A stretch of DNA of 60,740 nucleotides from Acidimicrobiia bacterium (GCA_016649895.1 JAENWR010000008.1:1-60740), one strand, 5' to 3'. Counted from the stretch's first letter, positions 9,718-19,563 are shown. The notes: generated by a model from the letters alone, not told the origin. Translations and numbers: made by a program.

Positions 9718-11110
9718 TCAAACGTCGGCGCGGAGCAGATCCAGCAGGTCGTGCCCCACATCGGCCGACTGGTCGAGCGATGCCACCGCGGCGACGATGG
9801 CGTCGATCGCCCCCGCCGTGAGGGGCACCACCGAGTGCGCCGCGTTGGCCCGGAACTTGGCCTCGAGCACCTCGTCGGACATCGGTGTGCCCGCACCTCC
9901 GGGGGCGGCATCGACGACGATCCGGTGGGTGTCGCCGCCATCGGTGGTGAGTTCGAGCCGGCAGCGCGTGGCGGCTCCGGGCCCGTCGTTCTCGTCCACC
10001 GCGTACCTCACGCGGGCGGCCACCTGCCGCACCTGTGGATCGGCGAGCGACTCGGCGGAGAACGCATCGAGGCCCACCGTGCCGTGCACGATGGCACGGG
10101 CCACCGTGAACGGCAGGCTGAACTTGGCGTCGATGGCGGTGCGCGGTGCGATCCGCTGCTCGCGGGGCTCGCAGAGCATCCGGTTGAGGGACGAGCCCAC
10201 CACCACGATGTCGGTGATCGTCTCGGCGACGATTCCGCGCTCGCGCAGCTCGAGGCTGGCGGCGATGGCGGCGTGGGTGCCGCGGCAGCTCGGCCAGAGC
10301 TTGTAGCCGAGGTGGGCGCCCTCGAACCGCTCTCCCAGCTGATCGAGCAGGACCTCGCCACGACTGAGCCCACCGGCGTAGAGCGCGAAGAGGCCGACGT
10401 CGCCCTCGAAGGGACGGTCGAACCCGTGCACCCCATGGCTGGCCAGTTGCGCGGCGAGCACCCCGGCGTGGGCGCCGAACCCGTCGCGCACCCCTCGGAC
10501 GAGCGAGCGGGCGCCGGTGGTCATCTCGGCCGTCCCGGTGACCTGCGCCAGCGTGAGTGAGAGCGCGTCGAGGGTCACGGCGTCATCGAGGCCGAGCACC
10601 CGCGCCGCACCGGCTGCGGCTCCAAAGGGTTGGAGGATCGCGGGCGGGTACCAACCGTGGGTCGCCGGATCCTCCTCGAGCGCCAGACCGAGCCGGCAGA
10701 CCAGGTCGCAGCCCACGGCGAGAGCGGTGAGCACCTCCCGTCCGAGGTCGGGTGACCTCGGCGAGCGCGAGCACGGCCGGCATTGTCTGCGCGTTGGGGT
10801 GGACGAGCGCGGTGTCGTGGGCGTCCTCGAAGTCGAGCGCGTGGGCGAGAGCGCCGTTGGCAAGAGCGGCAGAGCGGGCCGGGACCTTGGCACCGAACCC
10901 GATGAGCGTGCTGGTCGGGGTGCCACCATCGGTCACCACCAGGTCGGCGAACGCCCGAGTCCCCTCCCCCAGCGTCGACGCGGCCAGCATCACCCCCAGC
11001 GCGTCGAGGAGCGACCGCTTGGCGCCGACGATCGCGTCGTCCGACAGCTGTTCGTACCGGGTCGTGGCGATGTGGCGGGCGATCGCCGCCGAGAGGCCCA
11101 CCGTGCTCAC
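9718..11110 (-). CDS. MmgE/PrpD family protein, one frameshift
   Basis: A member of the family containing 2-methylcitrate dehydratase (PrpD) and MmgE, about 464 residues when joined. The N-terminal part includes [27 protein letters not shown], here spanning the conserved dimer/active-site region, and is read from GTG 11110 to about 10751. The C-terminal part ([28 protein letters not shown]) is in another frame. Removing one C from a run of three near 10751 restores a single frame. GTG 11110 overlaps the stop of the CapA gene by four bases (GTGA). The substrate is unknown; the AMACR-like neighbour suggests acyl-CoA or branched-acid metabolism. Confidence 0.75.
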
Positions 11111-12269
11111 TCGGGCACCGCGTCGATCACCAGCTCGTCGCCATCGACGACGAGGCGACCATTGAGCCCGGCCGCGCGGGTGATCTCCACCAGGTAGTCG
11201 TGCACCTCGGCGAACCGGGGATCGGATGCGGGGAGGATCTCGGGGACCGACGTGCGGTCGATGTGGACCGGCAGGAGCGAGATGCGGGGCGGTCCTCCGC
11301 CCTCGAGCAGCACGCGGGCCACCACCGAGCGACGTGAGTCGGCAGGGAACCCGTAGGAGCTCCCGACGTCGATCTCCCAATTGGGGTGCAGGCTCTGGAT
11401 CTCGCGGAAGCTCGGACGGGCGGCGTGCTCCTCGTCGATCTGGAGGTCGACCGCGAAGTTGCAGAGGCTGTGGATGATGGGCCGCCCGCGGTGCACCTCG
11501 ACCCCCTTCAGGATGTGGGGGTGGTGGCCCAGCACCACGTCGGCCCCGGCATCGATGGCAGCGCGTCCCACCTCGCTCTGGTAGTCGGCGATCGCCGCCG
11601 GCACGAAGTGGATGCCCCAGTGCATGGAGACGAGGACGAGGTCGGCCTGCTCGCGAGCGGCGGCGACGTCGGCCTGCTCGCGAGCGGCGGCGACGTCGGC
11701 CTGCATGGAGGTGAGGTCGCCTCGGTCGGCGAAGGTGTGCACCCGCGCCGGCGTGCCCGGTGGTCGTGCTCGATCTGCTCGTAGAACGTGTGGGCGCGCA
11801 TCGGTGCACAACCCGGTCGGCTCTCGGTGGCCCAGTAGCCCATGGGCAAGATCGAGCTGTAGGCGACGAACGCGATGCGCCGGCCGCGCCGCTCGACGAT
11901 GACCGGTTCGCGAGCGGCGGCGATGTCGGCGCCGACGCCCACCACCGTGAGGTCGGCCGCCCGCAGGGCGTCGATCGTGTCGAAGAACCCCTCGGGACCC
12001 CAGTCCATGCAGTGGTTCCCGGCGAACGAGATGACATCGAAGCCGGCGTCGCGCAGCGCCCCAGCGGTCGCCGGCGGGGTCCGGTCGGTGTGTCGTGCTT
12101 GGGGCAGGCGCACCCCTCGCTCGGTGAGGTTGATCTCGAGTTGGCCGAAGGTGATGTCGGCCGCCGACAGGTGGCCCCGGACCCGCTCGAACAGCGAGGC
12201 AGGGTCGGGCCGGCTGGGTGCGAGGTCGCCCACGGCCAACACGACGAGATCGTCGCCTGTCCCGCTCAT
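11107..12269 (-). CDS. CapA family metallophosphoesterase-like protein, one frameshift
   Basis: CapA/PgsA-type protein of the metallophosphatase fold, linked in other bacteria to poly-gamma-glutamate or capsule synthesis. The first frame carries VLAVGDLAPSRP, FGQLEINLTERG and FAGNHCMDWG. The second carries VSMHWGIHFVP and VLGHHPHILKGVE, the family's metal-binding region. The frame changes near 11760, where one missing C in a short run would repair it. Just downstream a 27-bp unit is tandemly duplicated (11641-11694). No signal peptide is obvious. Joined length is about 388 residues. Confidence 0.75.
11641..11694. repeat. 27-bp tandem duplication inside the capA-like gene
   Basis: Two identical 27-bp units (11641-11667 and 11668-11694), followed by a partial third, encode two copies of the nonapeptide DVAAAREQA in frame. 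The unit length is a multiple of three, so the duplication itself does not break the frame. It sits about 65 bases from the frameshift near 11760. Confidence 0.85.
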
Positions 12270-12403
12270 CGACTCGTTCCGTCCTGCGGCCCCACGGCAC
12301 GCCCTCGACTGTGCATGTGTGACATCAACGATGCCACGTGTTCACCACCCATCATGCGAAAGGGTTGGTCGGCGACCCAGCGCGACGTCGTATCGTCGGC
12401 GCC

Positions 12404-12859
12404 GTGACATCCGGAGACCAGGCCGCCGGCAAGCCGACCGTGCGCCACGCCGCCTTCGACGAGCTCAGCCCCGCCACCCTCTACGAGATCCTCCGCCTGC
12501 GCACCGACGTGTTCGTGGTGGAGCAGAGGTGCGCCTACCCCGAACTCGACGGTCGTGACCTCGAGCACGCCGCCCGGCACTGGTGGATCGAGGAGGACGC
12601 CGTGCCGGTGGCCTACCTACGGGTACTCACCGAGGCCGACGGCACCACGCGCATCGGCCGGGTCGTCACCGCTCCGGCGTCGCGCGGCCGCGGCCTCGCC
12701 GCGCACCTGTTGCACGCCGCCCTCACCGACGCGCCCCGCCCGGTCGTCATCCACGCGCAGGCGCACCTGGAGCGCTGGTATCGGCGGTTCGGGTTCGTCA
12801 TCAGCGGACCGGTGTTCGACGAGGACGGCATCGACCACCTCCCGATGCGAATCGACTGA
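12404..12859 (+). CDS. ElaA-type GNAT acetyltransferase
   Basis: A 151-aa GCN5-related N-acetyltransferase. The N-terminal segment LRLRTDVFVVEQRCAYPELDGRD is characteristic of the ElaA subgroup, and the acetyl-CoA loop follows as VVTAPASRGRGLAAHLL. The acceptor substrate of ElaA proteins is not established. GTG 12404 is chosen because residues before it (from 12338) do not look conserved. It is divergent from the CapA gene, with a short intergenic region near 12270-12400 that probably holds both promoters. Confidence 0.82.
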   Translation: MTSGDQAAGKPTVRHAAFDELSPATLYEILRLRTDVFVVEQRCAYPELDGRDLEHAARHWWIEEDAVPVAYLRVLTEADGTTRIGRVVTAPASRGRGLAAHLLHAALTDAPRPVVIHAQAHLERWYRRFGFVISGPVFDEDGIDHLPMRID

Positions 12860-12908
12860 CCGCCGAGCCCGATCCGGACGCCGGGCGGGCCACCGGTACG
12901 ATCGCCGG

Positions 12909-14063
12909 ATGTCTCGCTCCTCGACCGCTCTCACCGTGCTGAGGAGCGTTGCCGTCATCGCATCGTCGGCACTCCTGCTCGCCGCCTGTGGTGGCGACGA
13001 CACCGACGGCGACTCGGCCGCCGACGCCACGACCACGACCCAACCGGTCGCCGCCGCTGCCCCCACGACCACGACCACAGCGCCCGTGGACGACCGGGCG
13101 TGGCCCGGCGACGAGTGGCCGACGATCGATCTCGGCGAGGCCGGCATGGACAGGGCGTCGCTCGACGAGCTGGCGGCCACCGCCGAGGCAGCGGACTCGC
13201 AGTGCCTCGTCGTCACCCGCGACGGGAACCTTGTCGACGAGTGGCACTGGGACGGCTCCACCGCCGACACCGAGCGCGAGGCCTACTCGGTCACCAAGTC
13301 GATCACCGCCACCCTCGTCGGCATCGCCCAGGACCAGGGTCACCTCGACATCGACCAGCCTGCGTCCGACTTCCTCACCGAGTGGAAGGGCACGCCGTCG
13401 GAGCCGATCACCATCCGCAACCTCCTGTCGAACGACTCCGGACGCTTCCACGACTACCAGACCGATTACGTGTCGATGGCGGTGGTGGCCGAGGACAAGT
13501 CGGCGTTCTCCATCGCCCTCACCCAGCAGCACGACCCGGGCACGGTGTGGGCGTACAACAACGCCGCCATCCAGACCCTCGAGGAGGTGCTCGAGCGGGC
13601 CACCGGCACCCCGGTCGCGGAGTTCGCCGAGGAGCACCTCTTCGATCCGCTCGGCGTGGAGTCGACCATGACCACCGACACCGCGGGCAACACCCTCGCC
13701 TTCATGGGCCTCCAGACCACGTGCCGCGACCTCGCCCGGTTCGGGCTGCTCTACCTGCGCGGCGGCGAGTGGGACGGCGACCAGGTCGTGAGCGAGAGCT
13801 TCGTGGCCGAGGCGATAGCGCCATCGACCGAGCTCAACCCCAACTACGGCTTCCTCTGGTGGCTGCTCGGCGATGCGGGCGCGACCGCCCCCGGCCAGAC
13901 CGACCTCACCGACGACAGCCCCTCTGGCTACGCGGCCATCGGACTCGGCAACCAGCTGGTCGTGGTGTACCCCGACACCGCAGTGATCGTCACCCGCCTC
14001 GGCCCGTTCGGCGAGATCGGCATCGCCGAGATCTCCGAGTGGGCACGAACGGTCGACCCCTGA
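12909..14063 (+). CDS. Serine hydrolase lipoprotein, beta-lactamase/PBP class C fold
   Basis: A 384-aa exported lipoprotein. The signal peptide ends in a lipobox LLAAC with the modified Cys at 27, followed by a Thr/Ala/Pro-rich linker to about residue 65. The catalytic SxxK is SVTK (127-130) and the YxN motif is YNN (216-218), as in beta-lactamase-related carboxylesterases and DD-peptidases. The true substrate is unknown. It begins about 50 bases after the GNAT gene on the same strand and converges on the diiron gene. Confidence 0.87.
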   Translation: MSRSSTALTVLRSVAVIASSALLLAACGGDDTDGDSAADATTTTQPVAAAAPTTTTTAPVDDRAWPGDEWPTIDLGEAGMDRASLDELAATAEAADSQCLVVTRDGNLVDEWHWDGSTADTEREAYSVTKSITATLVGIAQDQGHLDIDQPASDFLTEWKGTPSEPITIRNLLSNDSGRFHDYQTDYVSMAVVAEDKSAFSIALTQQHDPGTVWAYNNAAIQTLEEVLERATGTPVAEFAEEHLFDPLGVESTMTTDTAGNTLAFMGLQTTCRDLARFGLLYLRGGEWDGDQVVSESFVAEAIAPSTELNPNYGFLWWLLGDAGATAPGQTDLTDDSPSGYAAIGLGNQLVVVYPDTAVIVTRLGPFGEIGIAEISEWARTVDP

Positions 14064-14073
14064 CGCGCATCGA

Positions 14074-14120
14074 GCTGAGTGGGGTGCCGGAGCCGTTGCG
14101 AGTGGGGTTCCGGACTCAGC
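14074..14120. terminator. Weak imperfect hairpin between convergent genes
   Basis: GCTGAGT (14074-14080) pairs with ACTCAGC (14114-14120), and an inner CCGGA pairs with TCCGG after a six-base bulge. It lies between the stops of the serine hydrolase and the diiron protein, where a shared terminator would be expected. There is no T-tract and the stem is bulged, so this is tentative. Confidence 0.3.
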
Positions 14121-14137
14121 CGGCTGTTGGATGGAGG

Positions 14138-15250
14138 TCAGCCGGCAGCAGCTGCGCGGTCTTCGTTGACCGCATCGAAGGTCTCGTAGTCGTCGCCGGT
14201 GTCGCTCCAGTCCTCGAACTGGGTGACCCCGAGGGTATCGAAGCGGGAGCGGAGCCAGCCGTCGTTCGCGTCGAGCAGACCCAACTTCTTGCAGTTCGGA
14301 ACGATCTTGGAGAAGAGGAGCTGCTGGAACGGGTCCTTGTTCTTCTCTTCGTCGGGCTTGTCGAAGATGCGGACGGCCTCGCGCACGTCGACGCCCATCT
14401 CGTCCCAGACCTCCTGCTGGAGGAAGCGGTTGCGCATGCGGATGGCGGCCTCGAAGGCGAACTCCTGGCGCTCGAGCATCTCGGCGTCGCTGAGCCCCTG
14501 GTAGAACTCCTGCAACGAGATCACGCCGAAGGCGACGTGGCGGGCCTCGTCGCTCATCACGTAGCGCAGGAGCTGCTTGAGCAGCGGGTCGGCAGTGGTC
14601 TGCTGCGCCATGCCGAACGCAGCGAGGGCCAGGCCCTCGACCATGATCTGCATGCCGAGGTAGGTCATGTCCCAGCGGCTGTCGGTGATGATGTCGTCGA
14701 GCAACGCCTTCAGGTGGCTGTTGATCGGGAAGTGCCCCGAGAGCTTGTCGTCGAGGTACTTGGCGAACACCTCGACGTGGCGGGCTTCGTCCATCACCTG
14801 GGTGGCGGCGTAGTACTTGGCGTCGATCCACGGCACGGTCTCGACGATCTTCGCGGTGCAGATCAACGCGCCCTGCTCACCGTGCATGAACTGCGAGAGG
14901 CTCCAGTTCTGGTTGAGCACCGCCCACTGCATCCACTCCTTCTCGCCCCACTTCTCGAGGGCGGTGCCCTTGAGATCGACCCCGAAGGCGGCGAAGGCCT
15001 CGGTGCTCGGCGGACCGCCGGCGGCGCGGATCAGCTGCTCTTGGTCGACGTCGATCGACCAGTCGAGGTCGGTCTCGCCGTTCCACTGCGAGTGCTTGGC
15101 CTTCTCGTAGAGCTTGTTGAGCGCCGGTCGGCTGCCCTTGTCGTAGTCCCAGGTGAAGATGGCGTCGGCGTTGTCCTTGACGGCGTGGATCGCTTCGTCG
15201 CGGTCGGTGTTGGTGACCGCCAGGATGGCGTCGAGATCGGTGGTGCTCAT
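14138..15250 (-). CDS. Ferritin-like diiron protein
   Basis: A 370-aa helical protein with a carboxylate-bridged diiron site: Glu125 in MHGEQ, the first ExxH as EARH at 155-158, Glu205 in IMVEGLA, and the second EARH at 235-238. This pattern is shared by ribonucleotide-reductase-like oxidases, acyl-ACP desaturases and AurF-type N-oxygenases. I cannot choose the reaction, and no radical or ACP partner gene is adjacent. The ATG at 15250 is used; upstream in-frame residues to 15331 look noncoding. It is divergent from the LLM gene across about 148 bases that should contain both promoters. Confidence 0.83.
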   Translation of the reverse strand: MSTTDLDAILAVTNTDRDEAIHAVKDNADAIFTWDYDKGSRPALNKLYEKAKHSQWNGETDLDWSIDVDQEQLIRAAGGPPSTEAFAAFGVDLKGTALEKWGEKEWMQWAVLNQNWSLSQFMHGEQGALICTAKIVETVPWIDAKYYAATQVMDEARHVEVFAKYLDDKLSGHFPINSHLKALLDDIITDSRWDMTYLGMQIMVEGLALAAFGMAQQTTADPLLKQLLRYVMSDEARHVAFGVISLQEFYQGLSDAEMLERQEFAFEAAIRMRNRFLQQEVWDEMGVDVREAVRIFDKPDEEKNKDPFQQLLFSKIVPNCKKLGLLDANDGWLRSRFDTLGVTQFEDWSDTGDDYETFDAVNEDRAAAAG

Positions 15251-15398
15251 TCGGGTGCATCCCCCTGGATACGGACCGTCGAGGTCGTGGTTGCGCCGAC
15301 CGTACAGCGTATAACTCGGCGGGACAACCATCCTGGCCGACGACCGGTCCGATGCCGACGGCTACTGTCGGATCGGGACCACACAGGGGAGACGAGAC

Positions 15399-16298
15399 GT
15401 GCGACCGATCTTCGGCGTCCACACCGGACTGCAGAACACCACCGTCGATGACCTGCGGTCGCTCTGGCACCGCATCGAGGAGCTCGGATTCGACTGGATC
15501 TCGATCTGGGACCACTTCTACTCCGCCGACTTCACCGGCGCCCACTGCCTCGAAGCGGTGAGCGCCCACGCCGCCCTGGCATGTGAGACGACCCGCGTCC
15601 GGGTCGGATCACTCGTCTACTGCGCCGGCTATCGCCACCCCGCGGTGCTGGCCAACGCCATCACCACCATCGACCACCTCTCGGGTGGCCGGGCCGACAT
15701 CGGGCTCGGTGCCGGCTGGGCCCACAACGAGTACGCCGCCTACGGCATCGACTTCCCGAGACCCGGCGTCCGCCTCGACATCCTCGAGGAGTCGGTGCAA
15801 TGCGTCCGTGGGCTCCTCCGCGACGACACCACCGACTTCAGCGGCGAGCACTTCCAGCTCACCGAGGCGCGCTGCGAGCCGAAGCCCATCCAGCCCGAGC
15901 TGCCCATCTGGATCGGCGGCGGCGGCGAGAAGCGCACGCTGAAGATCGCCGGGCGCTACGCCGATGGCTGGAACATCCCGTTCCCGTCCCCCGAGGCCTT
16001 CGCCCACAAGCGCGAGGTGCTGGCCGGCCACGCCGCCGACGCCGGCCGATCGATCGACGACATCCGATGTGCGGTCAACGTGGGCCTGTGCCCCACCGAC
16101 GCCGACCTCGACGAGCAGTTCGGTGGCTTGGCCGTCGGCGTGCGGGCCGGCGTACTCATGGGCTCCGAGCAGCAGATGGTCGAACACCTCGGCCGCTACG
16201 TCGAGGCCGGTGCCCAGCAGATCAACCTGGCCATGCGGGCCCCGTGGCAACTCGACCACCTAGAGATGATGGCGGCCGCCATCGGGGGCATGGACTGA
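15399..16298 (+). CDS. LLM class F420-type oxidoreductase
   Basis: A 299-aa luciferase-like TIM-barrel oxidoreductase, a class that in actinobacteria usually uses F420. Supporting segments are FDWISIWDHFY near residue 30, LSGGRADIGLGAGWAHNEYAAYGI, and LPIWIGGGGEKRTLKIAGRYADGWN. The start is GTG 15399, with a purine-rich Shine-Dalgarno-like stretch just upstream. Whether it uses F420 or FMN cannot be settled from sequence alone. It converges on the DJ-1 gene with a 12-base gap. Confidence 0.87.
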   Translation: MRPIFGVHTGLQNTTVDDLRSLWHRIEELGFDWISIWDHFYSADFTGAHCLEAVSAHAALACETTRVRVGSLVYCAGYRHPAVLANAITTIDHLSGGRADIGLGAGWAHNEYAAYGIDFPRPGVRLDILEESVQCVRGLLRDDTTDFSGEHFQLTEARCEPKPIQPELPIWIGGGGEKRTLKIAGRYADGWNIPFPSPEAFAHKREVLAGHAADAGRSIDDIRCAVNVGLCPTDADLDEQFGGLAVGVRAGVLMGSEQQMVEHLGRYVEAGAQQINLAMRAPWQLDHLEMMAAAIGGMD

Positions 16299-16310
16299 CC
16301 GAGCGCAGAG

Positions 16311-16850
16311 TCAGGCGGCACCCTTGCCGTGCTGACTCCCGCTTCGCAGTGCACCGAGGACCGCGTTGGTGAACGCCGGCAGGTCGTCGGGGTTGCGCGA
16401 GGTGATGAGGTTTCCGTCGAGCACGACCTCGCTGTCCATCCAAGCCGCACCGGCGTTGACCAGATCGGTGCGGATCGATGGCCACGACGTGAGGGTGCGT
16501 CCCGCCACCACATCGGCTTCGATCAGCAGGCTCCCGGCGTCGCAGATGGCCGCCACCGTGGTGCCCCACTCGACGATGTCCTTCACGAAGCGGACGATGC
16601 CCTCGTCGGTGCGCAGGTGGTCGGGCGAGTAGCCGCCCGGGATGACGAGGGCATCGATGTCACGCAGGTCGATCTCGTCGACCTCCGCGTCGACGCGCTG
16701 GCGGACCTCGCCACGCTTGCCGACAACCTCGGCGCCCTTCTCCACCCCTACGACGACGACGTCGTGACCTGCGTCCACCAGTGCGGAACGGGGCGTGTCG
16801 AACTCGCTGTCCTCGAAGTCCTCACCGAGCACGATCGCGACCTTGGCCAT
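16311..16850 (-). CDS. DJ-1/PfpI family protein with a Cys-Asp nucleophile elbow
   Basis: A 179-aa class I glutamine-amidotransferase-like protein. The N-terminal LGEDFEDSEF carries the conserved acidic residue and AAICDAG places the nucleophile Cys at 103. In PfpI/YhbO proteins the next residue is normally His (AICHG); here it is Asp104, so the classical protease or deglycase triad is incomplete. Stress-protein relatives share the scaffold, so a stress or glyoxalase-like role is possible. The ATG at 16850 follows a plausible AGGAG-like stretch. Confidence 0.83.
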   Translation of the reverse strand: MAKVAIVLGEDFEDSEFDTPRSALVDAGHDVVVVGVEKGAEVVGKRGEVRQRVDAEVDEIDLRDIDALVIPGGYSPDHLRTDEGIVRFVKDIVEWGTTVAAICDAGSLLIEADVVAGRTLTSWPSIRTDLVNAGAAWMDSEVVLDGNLITSRNPDDLPAFTNAVLGALRSGSQHGKGAA

Positions 16851-16931
16851 ATCTCTCTCCTCCTCCGACCCACGCGCCGACGCACTGCCCACACCGATCA
16901 GCGCACCAACCTGCGTGGCCGAACCAGCCGC

Positions 16932-17888
16932 TCAGCCGCCTGCGTCGTAGACCTGCCGCACCAGGTCCTCGATCGAGAGGTCGGAGATCGCCGCCTCCTC
17001 GACGATGCCCGCGATCACCTGGGCCGCTGTGGTCGTGCTGCGGTCGAACCGCAACCGCTGCCGCGGACCGTCGACCCGGGTGACCATCGTGCCCAAAACG
17101 TCGAGCGGCGGCGCAGCATCGACCAGGTCGACCACGACGGTGCGGTGGGTGCCATAGGTCGACTTGAACTCGGCCACCCCTCCGTCGTGGATGACCCGAC
17201 CGTGATCGATGATCATCATCCGCTGGCACAGGTGCTCGACGTCGTCGAGGTCGTGGGTGGTGAGCAGCACGGTCGTGCCCCGCTCGCGGTTGAGGTTCAC
17301 GAGGAACTCGCGCACGGCCAGCTTGGAGACGATGTCGAGGCCGATGGTGGGCTCGTCGAGCACGACAAGGGCGGGATCGTGGAGCAGCGCGGCGGTGAGC
17401 TCGCCGCGCATCCGTTGGCCGAGCGACAGCTGGCGAACCGGGGTGAGCATGAACGAGCTCATGTCGAGCAGTTCGACGAACGAGCCGAGGTTCTCCTCGT
17501 GGCGGCGGCGGTCGGTGCGGTAGACGTGGTGCAGCAGCTCGAAGCTGTCGGCGAGCGGTAGGTCCCACCACAGCTGGGTGCGCTGGCCGAAGACGACGCC
17601 GATGCGCTGCGCCAGCTCGGTGCGGTGACGGGTGGGGTCGAGCCCCAGTGTGGCGAGGCTGCCGCCGCTCGGGGTGAGGATGCCGGTGAGCATCTTGATG
17701 GTGGTGGATTTTCCGGCGCCGTTGGGTCCGAGGTAGCCCACCATCTCGCCCGGGTCGACGCGGAACGACACGCCATCGACCGCCCTCACTTCGATGCGAT
17801 GTCGGCGCAGCCGGCCGGCGCGATGCCGCACGGCGAAGGTCTTCTCGAGGTGGTCGGCGACGATGGCCGGCTGGTCGGTCGATGCCAT
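16932..17888 (-). CDS. ABC-2 type exporter ATP-binding subunit
   Basis: A 318-aa ABC ATPase. Walker A is GPNGAGKST (54-62), the signature is LSLGQRMR, and Walker B is ALVVLDEPTIGLD. The LSLGQR signature and the adjacent permeases fit exporters of the DUF990/YtrE-like type. The C-terminal about 80 residues form the accessory domain typical of these subunits. The substrate is unknown. The ATG at 17888 is almost adjacent to the permease stop at 17890, so the three genes read as one leftward operon: permease, permease, ATPase. Confidence 0.9.
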   Translation of the reverse strand: MASTDQPAIVADHLEKTFAVRHRAGRLRRHRIEVRAVDGVSFRVDPGEMVGYLGPNGAGKSTTIKMLTGILTPSGGSLATLGLDPTRHRTELAQRIGVVFGQRTQLWWDLPLADSFELLHHVYRTDRRRHEENLGSFVELLDMSSFMLTPVRQLSLGQRMRGELTAALLHDPALVVLDEPTIGLDIVSKLAVREFLVNLNRERGTTVLLTTHDLDDVEHLCQRMMIIDHGRVIHDGGVAEFKSTYGTHRTVVVDLVDAAPPLDVLGTMVTRVDGPRQRLRFDRSTTTAAQVIAGIVEEAAISDLSIEDLVRQVYDAGG

Positions 17889-17889
17889 G

Positions 17890-18702
17890 TCAGGTCCCTG
17901 TGCTCTGGTGGTTGCGGATGCCGGCGCGCCACACGGTGCGGGCGACGACCACGGCGGCGATCGCCACGAGCGGCGGCGTGAGTGCCAGCCACGATGGGAT
18001 GCCCAGCGGGTTGGGCGCCTCGAGCAGGTGCACCGCCGGCACGTAGGCGATGAACGCCATCGGCAGGATCCAGCCGAGCAACGTGCGCACCCACCGGGAG
18101 TACACGTGCAGCGGGTGCTGGTGGGCGAAGCCACCGCCGTAGGTGAACGAGTTGGCGACCTCCCGGGCGCCGACGGCCCAGAACGAGATCGAGGCGGTGA
18201 CGACCCACACGGCCCCGAAGATGATCGTGCCTGCCACCACCGTCATCGGCACCAGTGCAAGGCGATCGACGGTCCAATCGATCTCGGCCATCGACAGCGC
18301 CACCACGAGCGTGATGATGGCGGGGATCGACCGCCCGACCCGGCGGAGGGCGAACTCGCTCGCCGGGAGCTGCACGATCGTCGGAAGGGGCCGGAGGAGG
18401 AAGCGGTCGAAGGTCCCGAGCTGGATGTGGGTGGCCACGGTCTCGACCTGGCTGACGAACAGGTCGCCGAGGCCGAACGACAAGGTGGTGAGCCCGTAGA
18501 GCACGGCCACCTGGGAGAGGTTCCATCCGCCGAGCGACGGCACCACCTCGGACAGGACGAGGATGACAGCCAGATCGAGCGCGGTGACGACGGTCTGCGA
18601 CAGCAGGTACCGGACGAACGAGGTGCGGTACTGCCAGTCGGAGCGGATCTTCGCGCCCACCAGGTGCCGGTAGGTGGTGAGCATCGACCTCACGTCACCC
18701 AC
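17890..18702 (-). CDS. ABC-2 family transporter permease (DUF990-like)
   Basis: About 265-270 residues with six predicted hydrophobic helices; the N-terminus SDWQYRTSFVRYLLSQTVV leads into the first. The segment FDRFLLRPLP after the second helix is typical of this permease group. The start may be GTG/ATG at 18702 or ATG 18684 (MLTTYRHLVG); either overlaps or abuts the second permease gene. It pairs with the upstream permease to form the membrane channel. Confidence 0.85.
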   Translation of the reverse strand: MGDVRSMLTTYRHLVGAKIRSDWQYRTSFVRYLLSQTVVTALDLAVILVLSEVVPSLGGWNLSQVAVLYGLTTLSFGLGDLFVSQVETVATHIQLGTFDRFLLRPLPTIVQLPASEFALRRVGRSIPAIITLVVALSMAEIDWTVDRLALVPMTVVAGTIIFGAVWVVTASISFWAVGAREVANSFTYGGGFAHQHPLHVYSRWVRTLLGWILPMAFIAYVPAVHLLEAPNPLGIPSWLALTPPLVAIAAVVVARTVWRAGIRNHQSTGT

Positions 18703-19500
18703 CCTGGATCACCACCTTGCGGGTCGCTGCTCCGAGCATCACGCGGCCGAGCGCCAGCAGGGCGACGAACCACGCCAGCTGCGTCGCCAGGGCCGTGAGC
18801 GCGCCGCGTCCGGGGTGCAGGCCGAGGAAGACCTCGGCCGGCACCTGCGCCATGGCGGCGAACGGCAGCAGCCGGGCGACCGCCTCGAGCCAGGGCGGGA
18901 AGAGGACGATGGGCACGAGCAGGCCGCCGAAGAAGGTGAGGACGAGGGTGACGAGCTGGTCGACCCCGCGGCTGTCGAGCAGCCAGAACGCCACGAGGTT
19001 GGCGGCAAAGCGGATGGCGAAGCCGATGCCCGATGCGAGCACGACCGACAGGGCGAACACGATCCATGTCGCAGCATCGGGCGGCACTCGGAGGTCGAAG
19101 ACCACGGCGCCGAGCAGCATCGGCGGGATGCCACGGGACCCGAACGTGTAGGCGGAGCGGCCGGACCACGACGCGAGCCACCAGAGCTGGACGTCGACCG
19201 GGCGGTAGAGGTCGACCACGACGTCGCCGCTGCGGATGCGCTCGGCCAGCTCCTGTTCACCGAACGCGCCGGTGCCGGCCAGCAGCGACTGGGTGATGAA
19301 CGCGAACGTCACCATGAGGCCCTCGTCCCAGCCGGCGACCTCGCCGCCTCCCGCGGCGGCGACCCCGATGAGGATGTAGGCGCGCAGGTAGCCGAACACC
19401 GTGTGGTGAACACCCCCGCGGCCGTGGCCATCCGGTAGGTCGACCACCTCCAGAAGCTGCGGCGCGCGACCTCCCACAACAGCCGCACCTCGACCTCCAC
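18695..19500 (-). CDS. ABC-2 family transporter permease, one frameshift near the N-terminus
   Basis: Second permease of the exporter, about 268 residues when joined. From GTG 19500 the first about 32 residues (VRLLWEVARRSFWRWSTYR, MATAAGVFT) are in one frame. From about 19403 the rest (VFGYLRAYILIGV onwards, six helices, LYRPVDVQLWWLA) is in another. Inserting one base at the ACC/ACA junction gives the family-typical GVFTNTVFGYLRAY, so a single missing base explains the break. It may be a sequencing error. First gene of the exporter operon. Confidence 0.78.
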
Positions 19501-19541
19501 TCCCCTCCTGCCGGTGGCACGGGGAGGAGCGGCGCTACATC

Positions 19542-19563
19542 ACATCCGGTCGAGCAGCTCGGC
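19542..19563. repeat. Left copy of a 22-bp direct repeat flanking the RM module
   Basis: These 22 bases are identical to 22124-22145, which form the 3' end of the PH/SHOCT gene. Read leftward, this copy would encode the same AELLDRM-stop ending, but no SHOCT gene precedes it. The match extends about ten bases outward if a five-base duplication (ACATC) is allowed. Confidence 0.85.

Noticed and set aside
12801-14831. 676-aa leftward ORF over the serine hydrolase
   Set aside because: Antisense shadow; the plus strand shows lipobox, SxxK and YxN, and the minus-strand diiron gene uses another frame.
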